DNA of 64,000 bases from an uncultured Veillonellaceae bacterium. GTDB taxonomy: Bacteria; Bacillota; Negativicutes; Veillonellales; Negativicoccaceae. The DNA is taken from the NCBI GenBank assembly GCA_947254705.1, contig CAMYCX010000001.1:1-64000 (forward strand). The letters are read 5' to 3'. Within the stretch, counting starts at the first letter, position 1, and each line of letters opens with the position of its first letter. Positions 54,802-64,000 of this stretch are shown here, piece after piece. Position numbers and translations under genes: made by a program. The notes below the pieces were generated by a model. It was not told the origin of the DNA. It saw only the letters and a program-made list of their open reading frames with translations, and ran no database searches.

Positions 54802-55851
54802 TTATTCTCCTTTATTATGACGCATGGCGCCCGTCAGATCAATCCGTACCCACGTTTCGCCGGCAGGGCCGAATACGGCGCCGTCTTGCCATGTGGCGAC
54901 AGGAACGGCAGCGACAATGGCGTCGGCCGTTCGGCGGTCTGTCCAGATGACGGGGACTTCGCCGCCGCCCCAATAGGGGCGATCAAGTGCGTCGGCCACG
55001 GCACAGGCGTCACGGGTGACGGCACGTACGGCGGTGATCGCCTGTCGCCATTCCGCTTCACCGCGCGGACTGTAACGGGCGACGATGCCGGCGGCCGACA
55101 ACGGTGACAATTCCGGTTCAACGAGGTAACGGGTCAATACATCGGCCAACGGGACATCCCGCTTCGTACCGAGATCACCCTGCCATGTCGCCGGAATGAT
55201 GCTGTAATACGCTCCCGCCAGACCGCAAGCGGCCATGGATACCGTTTCCAGTACACATGCCGCGGCACCCGTCGTAGCCAACAGTGTCGGTGCGGTTGTC
55301 GTCAAAAACATACCGGCGGTGGCGTCGTGGATGACGGTCATTCCGGTCTGCTGGGCATATCGCACCCATTGTAGCTGCTCTCGCGGTGTCATGACGACCC
55401 CCGTTACGCTTTGTGCGGCGGCAATTTGTGCCAAACCCGGCTCATGCATCGGGAGCGGTATACGGAAATCCAATTCGTCAAAACTGCTTAAATATTCCAC
55501 GCCGCGGTAGAATCCCCGGTCCCAATCCGATCCGCGCCCGTCACCGATATGTACGGACAATTCGGACAGGCCGCCCGGATCCATTAAGGCGACGACCGTA
55601 TCCGCGGTGGCCGCTGCGATGAGGCGGGAGGCATCGATGCCGAGTCGTACTTCGGCCGGGGAGATCGACACTCCGTAGCGGGCATACGCCGCGGCAATCG
55701 TTTCGCGCACGGTATCTGCCGTCGGTGCCGGTGCACCGGCCGATACCTCGGTGATCGCATCACGCATGGCCGGCAAGAGCGGGCACTGCCATTGCGGACG
55801 AAGGGTCATGGCGTGATCGACAATTCGTCGCAAGGTTAGTTTCGTATTCAC
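54802..55851 (-). CDS. degenerate DapL-like (fold-I aminotransferase) protein lacking the PLP lysine
   Basis: The 349-residue protein follows LL-diaminopimelate aminotransferase (DapL) along its length: VVALMDPGG where DapL has TDPVYPV, VVMTPREQLQWVRYAQQTGMTVIHDATAGMF (about residues 152-182) matching its ATREQLKQWVDYA...DAAYEAF, and FGPAGETWVRIDL at the end. But the Schiff-base motif FSKTAGFTG is replaced by SMAACGLAG (205-213) with no lysine nearby, and the NPNNPTG motif is gone. It is therefore probably not an aminotransferase. A GTG after GAGGAG fits better than the ATG five codons earlier. It is coupled to ychF. A structural, regulatory or decaying-paralogue role is possible. Confidence 0.6.
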   Translation of the reverse strand: MNTKLTLRRIVDHAMTLRPQWQCPLLPAMRDAITEVSAGAPAPTADTVRETIAAAYARYGVSISPAEVRLGIDASRLIAAATADTVVALMDPGGLSELSVHIGDGRGSDWDRGFYRGVEYLSSFDELDFRIPLPMHEPGLAQIAAAQSVTGVVMTPREQLQWVRYAQQTGMTVIHDATAGMFLTTTAPTLLATTGAAACVLETVSMAACGLAGAYYSIIPATWQGDLGTKRDVPLADVLTRYLVEPELSPLSAAGIVARYSPRGEAEWRQAITAVRAVTRDACAVADALDRPYWGGGEVPVIWTDRRTADAIVAAVPVATWQDGAVFGPAGETWVRIDLTGAMRHNKGE

Positions 55852-56013
55852 TGCGTCACTCCTCATTGATTATTCATATTTATTTATTATAGCATGCTTT
55901 TATTACTTTCCGCAGATCGCGACGGTAATATAATTTTGTGCTGTTTTATCAAAAATATAAATATTTTTCCTTAAATATGCTATGATAAAAAGGAATAGCG
56001 GGGAGGAATACCC

Positions 56014-56988
56014 ATGAATGAATTGATTCACATTCTGTTTTTTAATATGTTTCCGCTGATCGGTCTGGCGGTGGCGGGTTATTGGTTGGATTCCCGATTT
56101 AAAATTGATATCAAAACATTGACGACGATTGTCTTTTATGTCGTTCTGCCGGGGCTGATTTTTCTGAACGTGTATGAGATGCCTTTCGAGATGGGCAGTC
56201 TCGCCATCTTGGCGGCGGGGATTGTTCTGCTCGGTTTGCACGCGTTGCTTGCTCAACTGATCGCGCATTGGCGCGGCTACGAACCGGGGCAGCGGGAGAG
56301 TTTTCGCGTGATGACGATGTTTACCAACTGCGGCAATATCGGGCTTTCCATGATTACGTTGATTTACAGTCAGCCACCGTTTATCAACGGGTATGAAAAA
56401 CCGTACTATACGACGGCCATGGCGGCGATTACCATTTTGCTGATCATGACCAACGTGCTGCTTAACACGGTCGGTCTCTACCTGTCCGGCAGAGGGCGAC
56501 TGACACCGCGGGATACGTTGAAAATGATTCGGCACATGCCGACGGTCTATGTGGTGATTTTGGCGGTGGCGGTCAAATATTTTGCCGTGCCGGTGCATAC
56601 ATGGTTCGTGTGGCAGATTGTGGAGCGTGTCGCCGTGACGTTACCGTTGTTTGCGATGTTAATATTGGGCATTCAGTTGCACCGCACTACGATTTACTGG
56701 TTTAATCCCGACGTCTGGCTCGCCGTTCTGACACGGTTGGTCATCGGCCCGATATTGGCACTTGGCGTGATTCTGGCATATGGCGGATTTTCGCCGATTG
56801 CCTCGCAAGTGCTGCTGATCTTTTCGGCGGTTCCCTGCGCGGTCAATTCGGTGCTTTTTGCGGTTGAATTTAAAAACTATCCCGGATATACGACACAGAC
56901 GGTTATGTCCAGTTTTATTGTCGGTTCCGTCACGCTTACCGCGGTTATTTACCTGGCACGGATACTGTTTCCCGTACCGATGTGGTAG
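56014..56988 (+). CDS. auxin efflux carrier (AEC) family transporter
   Basis: The 324-residue protein has about ten membrane segments and the AEC pattern: N-terminal MFPLIGLAVAGYWLDSRFKID, LTTIVFYVVLPGLIFLNV, and FTNCGNIGLSMITLIY (about residues 107-122), the broken helix of this family. Bacterial members carry malate, malonate or other carboxylates. It is divergent from the DapL-like gene, with GGGGAGG before the ATG. No neighbouring enzyme reveals its substrate. Confidence 0.85.
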   Translation: MNELIHILFFNMFPLIGLAVAGYWLDSRFKIDIKTLTTIVFYVVLPGLIFLNVYEMPFEMGSLAILAAGIVLLGLHALLAQLIAHWRGYEPGQRESFRVMTMFTNCGNIGLSMITLIYSQPPFINGYEKPYYTTAMAAITILLIMTNVLLNTVGLYLSGRGRLTPRDTLKMIRHMPTVYVVILAVAVKYFAVPVHTWFVWQIVERVAVTLPLFAMLILGIQLHRTTIYWFNPDVWLAVLTRLVIGPILALGVILAYGGFSPIASQVLLIFSAVPCAVNSVLFAVEFKNYPGYTTQTVMSSFIVGSVTLTAVIYLARILFPVPMW

Positions 56989-57087
56989 CGGCGGCGGGGT
57001 TTTCCGTCGCGCCACCGCGAGCGCATAACCGAGGGAGGCGCGTACGAAAAACGGATACGCGCGGGTATACGAACAGGAGGAAATCAC

Positions 57088-57888
57088 ATGATCGGTGCCA
57101 TCATCGGCGATATTGTCGGTTCTCGTTTTGAGTGGGACAATCATCGTTCGAAAACATTTACGTTCTTATCGGAACGCTGTTTTTTCACCGATGACAGCGT
57201 GATGAGTCTGGCTGTTTGTGAAGCCTTGCTGCTGGTACGGGAACAAGGCGGCGATTTGGCACGGGCGACGGTGGCGGCAATGCAACGTATCGGACGACCG
57301 TATCCCGATTGCGGTTATGGCGGTATGTTCGGGCAATGGATGTACACGGATCATCCCGCGCCGTACGGCAGTTACGGCAACGGTGCCGCGATGCGTGTCA
57401 GCGGTGTGGCTTATGCGGCGACGACGCCGGCACAAGTTCGCACGCTTTCACATGCGGTGACGGCGGTTACGCATAATCACCCCGAAGGGATAAAGGGAGC
57501 GGAAGCGGCGGCGATGGTGACGTTCCTTGCTCGTACGGGGATGCCGTTGACGGACGTCGAAGCATATATTCATCGGCAGTACTACGATATGGATTTCACT
57601 CTTGACGAGATTCGCGCGGATTATGTTTTCAACGCAACATGTCAAGGTACGGTGCCGCAAGCGCTGAAGGCGGCCTTTGTTGCGACGGACTTTGAAGATG
57701 CGATTCGTAATGCGGTCTCCATCGGGGGTGACAGCGATACGATTGCCGCTATTGCCGGCGGGGTGGCGGAAGCCGCTTTCGGTGTGCCGTCCGCGATCCG
57801 CATGCGCGCCATGACATTTCTTGATGCACGGTTGCAGGATATTCTCGCACGTTTTGAACGGGTGTATCCCGGCAAGGCGGCGAAATAA
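57088..57888 (+). CDS. ADP-ribosylglycohydrolase family protein
   Basis: The 266-residue protein has the DraG/ARH fold markers: GAIIGDIVGSRFEWDN at the start, FFTDDSVMSLAV (about residues 32-43) with metal-binding Thr-Asp-Asp, and SIGGDSDTIAAIAG (about 212-225) with the second metal set. Such enzymes remove ADP-ribose from arginine or related groups. The usual partner transferase (DraT) is not in the window. AGGAGG fixes the start. An inverted repeat (GCGCGTA/TACGCGC, about 57042-57063) lies in the leader. Confidence 0.88.
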   Translation: MIGAIIGDIVGSRFEWDNHRSKTFTFLSERCFFTDDSVMSLAVCEALLLVREQGGDLARATVAAMQRIGRPYPDCGYGGMFGQWMYTDHPAPYGSYGNGAAMRVSGVAYAATTPAQVRTLSHAVTAVTHNHPEGIKGAEAAAMVTFLARTGMPLTDVEAYIHRQYYDMDFTLDEIRADYVFNATCQGTVPQALKAAFVATDFEDAIRNAVSIGGDSDTIAAIAGGVAEAAFGVPSAIRMRAMTFLDARLQDILARFERVYPGKAAK

Positions 57889-57942
57889 GCGGAGCAACAA
57901 AATTCATACAGGAACTCTCATCGGTGTACGGTGCGGTATCAA

Positions 57943-57973
57943 CGGCTTTCCTTGGCGGCAAGGAAGGCCGTTT
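57943..57973 (+). terminator. terminator of the ADP-ribosylglycohydrolase gene
   Basis: A 12-bp stem (57943-57954 with 57959-57970, one G-T pair) and GCGG loop end in TTTGTG. Confidence 0.65.
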
Positions 57974-58111
57974 GTGTAGGGAGTAATCAAGGCATGCGGC
58001 GTGGCGTATTGTTATAATCTTGTTATAATAGTAATAAGAATGAAACAAGAATGAAGCAAAATCGACAGGGTCGACGGTATTGACGACGGATAATCAGGCA
58101 GAGGAGCAGGT

Positions 58112-61100
58112 ATGGCAGAGCGAATCGATGTAGTATACGGACGGGCGGGCAGCGGGAAGTCGCGTCTGTGTTATGAGGAGATCGGCGCATGGCGATCGCA
58201 GTGTACGGCACCGGCGGTATTGTTGGTGCCGGACGGAATTTCACATACGGCGGAGCGTGAATTGGCGGACGCCTTAGGTGGCGGTTTTGCGGATGTCGAT
58301 GTGGTGGGCATGGCACGCTTGGGGTATCGGGTGTTGACCGAGGTCGGTGCGGTTCGCGGTGCGGGCGTATCGGTGTTGGGGCAGCAATTGATTATGCGCA
58401 AGTTGCTGTTGACCGAGGCGGATGAGTTGGCGGTGCTCGGACGGGCGGCACGACAGCCGCACTTTGCGGAAGAAGCGGTGCGGGTCGTGCATGAGCTTAT
58501 GTTGTATCGGATTACACCGGAGCAGTTATTGGCGGTACGACCGCAGGCATCGGAGCGACTCGGGGCGAAGCTGGCCGATATGGGACGGTTGTACGGTGCG
58601 TATGAAACGTATGTCCGGACACATTTTCCTGACGGGGCGGATCGGCATGAGAAGTTGTTGGCTGCCATCGGCGCATCGGAACGACTGGCATCGGCGGCGG
58701 TATGGATTGACGGGTTTTCCGTGTTTGCCCCGCGAGACTGGGAGATTGTTACCGCATTGATGCGACGGGCCGCACGGGTGACATTGACAATCACGCTGGA
58801 TCCCGATCATCCGGAACGGGCGCAGGCGGAAACGGATGTATTCCATCGGGGGTATGAGATTCGCCGCCGATTGGAACGTGACGGATTTGTCGTGACGGAG
58901 CGGCCGCTGACGGGAGCTCCTCGTTTTCGTGTGCCGTCATTGGCACGATTGGAGCGACAGGCGTTCGGGTATGATACCGTCGAGGCGCCGGCGGAAGGTA
59001 TTTGCGTGACGGCGGCGCAGAATCGGTCGGAAGAGGTCGATGCCATCATGCGGGAGATGACGCGACTGGTGCGTGAAGAGGGGTATCGCTGGTCGGATAT
59101 AACGGTGTTGCTGCGGGATCATACGGCGTATACGGATGAGCTGGTCCGGGCGTGCGAGCATTATGAAATCCCGTATTTTACGGATTGGCAGCGGACGATG
59201 CGCCATGAGGCACCGGTGCGACTGATGGCGTCGGTGCTGGCGGTGGCGGCCTACGGCTGGCAAACGGAATCGGTGCTCGGCGCATTGAAGACGGGCTTGC
59301 TCGGAATAGACGGAGCGGATCGCCTGGAGGCATTGTGTCGGGAATATCGTGTTACGGCACGGGATTGGAAACGGACATCACGTTGGGAGTTTCGCTCGCG
59401 GCGGTCATTGGTGGCGGAAGAGATACCGACGGCGGAGCAGGAAACCGAGTGGGAGGAGATTGACGCGATCCGCAAGGCGGCACAGGCGGCCATCGGGGAA
59501 TTGGTTACGGCGCTCGGGGCCGCACAGACGGTGCGGGAACAGGCAACGGCCATATATACATGGTGGACGGCACGGGGGATTTTTACCCGCTGGCTGACGG
59601 CGGACGTGCAAGAAGAAGTCAAGCGTTCGCGGCGGCAAGTGGTAGAGCGGTTGATACAGATTTTGGAAGAATGGGTGGATGTGGCCGGTGCGGATGCGTG
59701 GTCGCCGGAGGATACGTATCGGTTATGGTGCGACAGTATGTCGGGACTCAGTTATCGGTTGATTCCGCCGACGCTTGATCATGTGACGATATCGACAATG
59801 GAGTCGGGCGATGTGACCACGCAAAAAATCGTTTTCGTACCGGGCCAAAATGAAGGTGTGTTCCCTGCACGGCCGCAGAGCGGCGGGGTATGGACCGATG
59901 CGGATCGGGCGGAGTTGGAGCGATTGTCGCTTGATGTGGGCCCGGATGTATCACGGCGCACATTCCGTGAGCGGGCACACCTGTATACGGCATGGACGCG
60001 GGCATCGGAGCGTTTGTATCTGTCTTATGCCGCAGGAGATGCCGAAGGCGGAGCGCTCGAGATATCGTTTGCGCTGCGACGGCTGATTGATCGCGGACTG
60101 GTACCATCGCCTGTGGCGGCGACGCCGGCGGACGTAACCGCAGTTTGGGTACGGCCGCGACAGGCACTTTCGTTGTTGCCGCAGGCGTTGCGGGAACCGG
60201 ATGTATCGGCGGTCTGGTACGGCTTGTATGATTGGGCGCTCCAAACGACATATGCATCGGCGGCGTTGGCATGGACACGCAGTCTGTTTTATACCAATCG
60301 GGCGATTCGTTTACGGACGGCAACGGCACATGATTTATATGCACCGAAGGGAGCATTTCACGGGTCGGTGACCGCATTTGAGAATTACGTGTCCTGTCCG
60401 TTTCGATTTTTTGCCGAATACGGGTTGCGCTTGCGACCGTCGTCGGAGGATATATTGACATCGGCGGACTACGGGCAGTATTTGCATGCGGGTTTGCAGG
60501 TGTTCGGTGAGCGCTTGTTGGCGGACGGTCGCCAATGGCGGGACTTGACTGCGCAAGAGCGGGATACGGTCGGACGCGAGATTACCGACATGATCGCTCC
60601 GCGCGTAGGACAGGACGTATTCGGATCGGATCCGTTTTACGGATATGTGCGAACGGTGCTGGATCGGGTGCTGACGGATACGGTGGCGCGTTTGAGCACA
60701 TGGTCGGCGCACGGACGATTTGACACCGTGGCATTGGAAAAGGCGTTCCGTTTGCATGCGGGACGGGTCGGAGATACGGATTTTTTCTTACGCGGCGTGA
60801 TTGACCGCTTGGATCGGTATCGGGATCCCGAGACGGGACGGGAATATTACTTGGTGATCGATTATAAAACGGGATCACCGAAAACGGATCTCGCGGATTT
60901 GTACTACGGATTGCAGCTGCAGTTGGCGACATATTTGTATGCGACGTTGACGGCGGAGCCGGATGCGCTGCCGGCGGGTATTATGTACGTATATGTGCAT
61001 GATGAGCGGGCGGATTTTTCGGCGACGCCGCAAAGCGAAGAAGAGGTGCGCAAAGAAATCCTCAAGAGTTTGCGCTCGCGGGGGCTGTTTTTGGCGGATC

Positions 61101-61462
61101 GCGAGATTTTGCAGCAGGTGGATGACCGCTTGGGAACGGAGTGGTCGATGCTGGCGTTGCAGGTGAATCAGGACGGATCGTTCCGTAAGGGCAATCCGGT
61201 GGTGACACCGGCGACACTCAAGATGATTGTGAGCTATGTGGCGCAGTTGTTGCCGAATATTGTGGAACGGATTTTGGCGGGAGAAGTGGACATCGCTCCG
61301 GTGCGGCACAAAGGGCAGGATACGGCATGCAAGTATTGTCCGTATCGTCGTTTGTGCGGGTTTGACGTGCGAATGGGAAATACCTACCGTGATGTCGAGA
61401 AGATGGATGAGGACGAGGCCTTGGAAAAAATCAGAGCGGCAACGGAAGGAGCGGAAAAATGA
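58112..61462 (+). CDS. addB: helicase-exonuclease AddAB subunit AddB
   Basis: The 1116-residue subunit pairs with AddA to process double-strand breaks and to recognise Chi. Its Walker A GRAGSGKS (10-17) is of the AddB type. The C-terminal RecB-like nuclease has the DYKTGSPKTDL motif near residue 920 and four iron-sulfur cysteines: one in the YVSCPFRFF segment (about 757) and three in the CKYCPYRRLC cluster near the end. AGGAGCAGG lies before the ATG. Upstream, TTGTTATAAT occurs twice in tandem (58011-58029) and may supply the -10. addA overlaps its stop by four bases. Confidence 0.95.
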   Translation: MAERIDVVYGRAGSGKSRLCYEEIGAWRSQCTAPAVLLVPDGISHTAERELADALGGGFADVDVVGMARLGYRVLTEVGAVRGAGVSVLGQQLIMRKLLLTEADELAVLGRAARQPHFAEEAVRVVHELMLYRITPEQLLAVRPQASERLGAKLADMGRLYGAYETYVRTHFPDGADRHEKLLAAIGASERLASAAVWIDGFSVFAPRDWEIVTALMRRAARVTLTITLDPDHPERAQAETDVFHRGYEIRRRLERDGFVVTERPLTGAPRFRVPSLARLERQAFGYDTVEAPAEGICVTAAQNRSEEVDAIMREMTRLVREEGYRWSDITVLLRDHTAYTDELVRACEHYEIPYFTDWQRTMRHEAPVRLMASVLAVAAYGWQTESVLGALKTGLLGIDGADRLEALCREYRVTARDWKRTSRWEFRSRRSLVAEEIPTAEQETEWEEIDAIRKAAQAAIGELVTALGAAQTVREQATAIYTWWTARGIFTRWLTADVQEEVKRSRRQVVERLIQILEEWVDVAGADAWSPEDTYRLWCDSMSGLSYRLIPPTLDHVTISTMESGDVTTQKIVFVPGQNEGVFPARPQSGGVWTDADRAELERLSLDVGPDVSRRTFRERAHLYTAWTRASERLYLSYAAGDAEGGALEISFALRRLIDRGLVPSPVAATPADVTAVWVRPRQALSLLPQALREPDVSAVWYGLYDWALQTTYASAALAWTRSLFYTNRAIRLRTATAHDLYAPKGAFHGSVTAFENYVSCPFRFFAEYGLRLRPSSEDILTSADYGQYLHAGLQVFGERLLADGRQWRDLTAQERDTVGREITDMIAPRVGQDVFGSDPFYGYVRTVLDRVLTDTVARLSTWSAHGRFDTVALEKAFRLHAGRVGDTDFFLRGVIDRLDRYRDPETGREYYLVIDYKTGSPKTDLADLYYGLQLQLATYLYATLTAEPDALPAGIMYVYVHDERADFSATPQSEEEVRKEILKSLRSRGLFLADREILQQVDDRLGTEWSMLALQVNQDGSFRKGNPVVTPATLKMIVSYVAQLLPNIVERILAGEVDIAPVRHKGQDTACKYCPYRRLCGFDVRMGNTYRDVEKMDEDEALEKIRAATEGAEK

Positions 61463-64000
61463 GTTGGACGGCGGCACAAACAGAGGCGATTCAGGCCCGC
61501 GGAGGTAACTTGTTGCTGGCAGCGGCGGCGGGATCGGGTAAGACCGCGGTGCTGGTCGAGCGCATGATCCGTCGCATATTGGATCCGCAGGAACCGGTCG
61601 CGATTACGGATATTTTGGTGATGACGTTTACGCGGGCGGCCGCACAGGAAATGCGACTGCGGATCGGTACGGCATTGGCGGCGGCACAAGCGGAGAATCC
61701 GTCTCCGTATCTGGAGCGGCAACTGGCATTGCTCGGGTCGGCGCAGATTTCGACGATTCACTCGTTTTGTCAGACGGTCATTCGACAATATTTTTATCGG
61801 GTGGATGTCGATGCGGGGTATCGACAGGGAACGGACAGCGAACTGGCACTGGGACGCTTGGAGGTGCTCGATGCGACACTGGCGGACGCTTACGCAACGG
61901 CAACGCCGTCATTTGTGGCATTGGCGGAATCGATGCGACGCAAGCAGAGTGACAAGGCGCTGCGCCAAGCGATTTTGGCGTTGTATGAATACAGCCGTTC
62001 CTTACCGTTCCCGCAGGACTGGCTCGAAACGTTGCCGGCGGCGTATACGGACGATGCCGCGCGTTTGCAGACGTTGACGGTACCGTTGTGGCGGTCATGG
62101 CAGGATTCGTTGGCTGGTGCGGCGCAGCGGCTGATGCAGGCGGCGCAGCGGCTGGATGACCCGGCGTTGACACCGTGGCGCGAGGTGCTGATCGCCGATG
62201 CGGAGGTGCTGGAAGAGATCATGGCGGCGCCGGACTGGAATGCGGCCTACGCGGCGGTAGGCACAATGACATTTGTCCGCTGGCCGGGCAAGAAACTGAA
62301 AGACGGGATCTTGCACGAGCGAAAAGAAGAAGGCAAAAAAATACGCGATGCCGTCAAGAAAAAAGTCATCGCGTCGGTGACGGAGATGTTCGGCGGTCAT
62401 CCTGATACATGGGGGGCGGAGCTGGCGGCGACGCGCCCGCAGATGGAGTCGCTGGTCGCGTTGACAACGGACTTTGCGACACGATTTGCCGCGTATAAAA
62501 AGAAAGAACGAATCATCGACTTTTCCGATTTGGAGCATTTGTGTTTATCCTTGCTGCTGGCGCCGGACAGTACGCCCGACAAGCCGCGGCCTTCGGTGAT
62601 TGCGCGCGAGATCGCCGCACAATATGCGGAAGTAATGGTGGACGAGTACCAGGATACCAATGCGGTACAGGAATTGATCGCATCGTTGGTGTCACGGGAG
62701 AATAATCGTTTTATGGTCGGTGATGTCAAGCAGAGTATTTATCGGTTTCGCTTGGCGGATCCGGGGATTTTTCTGGCTAAGTACGGATCCTATCGTGACG
62801 AGGCGGATGCACCGTGCCGTCGCATTTTACTGAACCGTAACTTTCGCAGTGACGGACGGATTTTAACGGCGGTCAATGATGTGTTTCGGACGGTGATGCA
62901 GCGGCCGCTCGCCGAGCTCGATTACGGAGATGAGGAAGCGCTGTATCCGGGACGGGTGACGGAAGCGCCGCCCGTCTCATGGGTGGCGGGGCCCGTTGCG
63001 GTGCGGGTGGTCACGGGCGAGTCCGACGAGACGCAAGAGGCCGCGGCGGCACAGGCGGAGGCCATCGCCCAAGAAATCCTGACCTTGCGCCGACGAGGCG
63101 TCACGGTGGCCCAAAAAGACGGTACGCAGATGCCGCTGCGCTGGCGGGATATTGTCATCCTGTTACGCTCGGTACAGACACGGGCGGAATGTTATGTCGA
63201 TGCATTGCGCGCGGCGGGTATTCCCGTGTTTTCCGAACAGGCGGGCGGGTATTTTGCGGCGACGGAAGTGGCATTACTCTTGTCGTTGTTGACGGTGATC
63301 GATAATCCGTATTGTCCGACGGAAGTCATGGCGGTGCTGCGTTCACCGTTGGGCGGCTGGAATGAAGATGAATTGGCCGCGTTGGCGATCGCCTGTCGGG
63401 AGATGACGACCGCTTCGGCGGATGTGGTGCTGCGGTGCCGATTATCGCAAATGACGGCATTGCGATCGGAGACGGTGCAGCGGACGCAACGACTGCTGGC
63501 GCAGTTTGACGTGTGGCGGGAGTCGGCACGGACGGGCGGAGTGGCACCGCTCATTCGGCGGATTTATGAAGATACGGGCTATGCATTTTACGTCGGCGGA
63601 CTGCCGGAGGGAGATGTTCGTCGGGCCAATTTGGAAGCGTTGTATCGCCGTGCCGCCGAGTTTGATGACAGTGCGGGCGGCGGGTTGACACGCTTTGTCC
63701 GCTACTTGCAACGCTTGCAGCATGAAGAGCAAGATCTTTCCATACCGTCGGTGATCGGCGAGGGGGAAGATGCGGTGCGGATTATGACGATTCACAAGAG
63801 CAAGGGATTGGAATTTCCCGTGGTCTTTGTGGCGGAAATGCAACGTGAATTCAATCGGAATGATTGGCAGGGTCCCGTGTTGCTGCATCGGGATCTCGGA
63901 GCCGGGATTGTATATTATGATCCCGCCCGGCGATTGACGTATCCGACGGTATTGTACCGAGCGGTCAAGGCACGGCTCGCGCAGGAGAGTCTCGCCGAAG
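61459..64000 (+). CDS. addA: helicase-exonuclease AddAB subunit AddA (cut by window end)
   Basis: The first 847 residues of AddA are present and the frame is open to the window edge; the protein is normally about 1200 residues, so its C-terminal nuclease domain lies beyond. The UvrD-type helicase motifs are intact: Walker A AAAAGSGKTAVLVERM (about residues 20-35), FTRAAAQEM, VDEYQDTN (motif II), GDVKQSIYRFR (motif III), and MTIHKSKGLEFPVVF (motif V) near residue 780. The ATG overlaps the addB stop (ATGA). Confidence 0.96.
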   Translation, partial: MSWTAAQTEAIQARGGNLLLAAAAGSGKTAVLVERMIRRILDPQEPVAITDILVMTFTRAAAQEMRLRIGTALAAAQAENPSPYLERQLALLGSAQISTIHSFCQTVIRQYFYRVDVDAGYRQGTDSELALGRLEVLDATLADAYATATPSFVALAESMRRKQSDKALRQAILALYEYSRSLPFPQDWLETLPAAYTDDAARLQTLTVPLWRSWQDSLAGAAQRLMQAAQRLDDPALTPWREVLIADAEVLEEIMAAPDWNAAYAAVGTMTFVRWPGKKLKDGILHERKEEGKKIRDAVKKKVIASVTEMFGGHPDTWGAELAATRPQMESLVALTTDFATRFAAYKKKERIIDFSDLEHLCLSLLLAPDSTPDKPRPSVIAREIAAQYAEVMVDEYQDTNAVQELIASLVSRENNRFMVGDVKQSIYRFRLADPGIFLAKYGSYRDEADAPCRRILLNRNFRSDGRILTAVNDVFRTVMQRPLAELDYGDEEALYPGRVTEAPPVSWVAGPVAVRVVTGESDETQEAAAAQAEAIAQEILTLRRRGVTVAQKDGTQMPLRWRDIVILLRSVQTRAECYVDALRAAGIPVFSEQAGGYFAATEVALLLSLLTVIDNPYCPTEVMAVLRSPLGGWNEDELAALAIACREMTTASADVVLRCRLSQMTALRSETVQRTQRLLAQFDVWRESARTGGVAPLIRRIYEDTGYAFYVGGLPEGDVRRANLEALYRRAAEFDDSAGGGLTRFVRYLQRLQHEEQDLSIPSVIGEGEDAVRIMTIHKSKGLEFPVVFVAEMQREFNRNDWQGPVLLHRDLGAGIVYYDPARRLTYPTVLYRAVKARLAQESLAE

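Overview
The window is a chromosomal replication-origin neighbourhood of a low-to-moderate GC Firmicute that appears to have an outer membrane. The gene order rnpA-yidD-yidC-jag-mnmE-mnmG-rsmG-parA-parB on one side and dnaA-dnaN-yaaA-recF-dciA-gyrB on the other is the classical Firmicutes origin arrangement. An RND efflux pump with its lipoprotein adaptor, together with C4-dicarboxylate transport, points to the diderm class Negativicutes (Veillonellales-like). That placement is an inference from gene content; no 16S rRNA is inside the window.

Layout. The left edge (1-104) holds a consensus promoter and leader for what is probably an rRNA operon running leftwards out of the window. From 0.2 to 15.8 kb there is housekeeping and transport: an amino-acid permease, signal peptidase I, a sulfite-reductase-like/DUF1858 fusion, msrA, an Eis-like acetyltransferase overlapping a DUF2156 gene, an exonuclease coupled to ogt, lrgAB, purB-purA, a dicarboxylate symporter, a His-rich secreted protein followed by an ArsR-type regulator, and dcuC. 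From 15.9 to 22.6 kb lies a visibly more A+T-rich, all-minus-strand block: two APC antiporter-like permeases, an ornithine-racemase-like enzyme, a decarboxylase of the diaminopimelate/ornithine fold-III family and a MATE pump. It reads like a basic-amino-acid racemisation/decarboxylation module acquired separately from its surroundings. Next come a Cys/Asp/His/Lys-rich protein, a CorC-type protein, the RND pair and a LysP-like permease.

The origin region is at about 36.4-40 kb. DnaA boxes lie on both sides of dnaA, and gene direction switches from leftward (gyrB...dnaA) to rightward (rpmH...parB). A brnQ gene sits between dnaA and rpmH. Three identical parS sites lie around parAB, one of them inside the ppk2-like gene. 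To the right are DUF4446 and M23 peptidase genes, a minus-strand group (MFS transporter, small-subunit-type glutamate synthase, tRNA-Arg, ychF, and a DapL-like protein lacking the catalytic lysine), then an AEC permease, an ADP-ribosylglycohydrolase and addB-addA, the last cut by the window end.

No CRISPR array, prophage, insertion sequence or complete rRNA gene was seen. The observations most worth following up are the racemase/decarboxylase block, the CDCDCDCC-DHH protein, the lysine-less DapL-like protein next to ychF, the His-rich/ArsR pair, and three compact promoter-to-terminator units that may make small RNAs.
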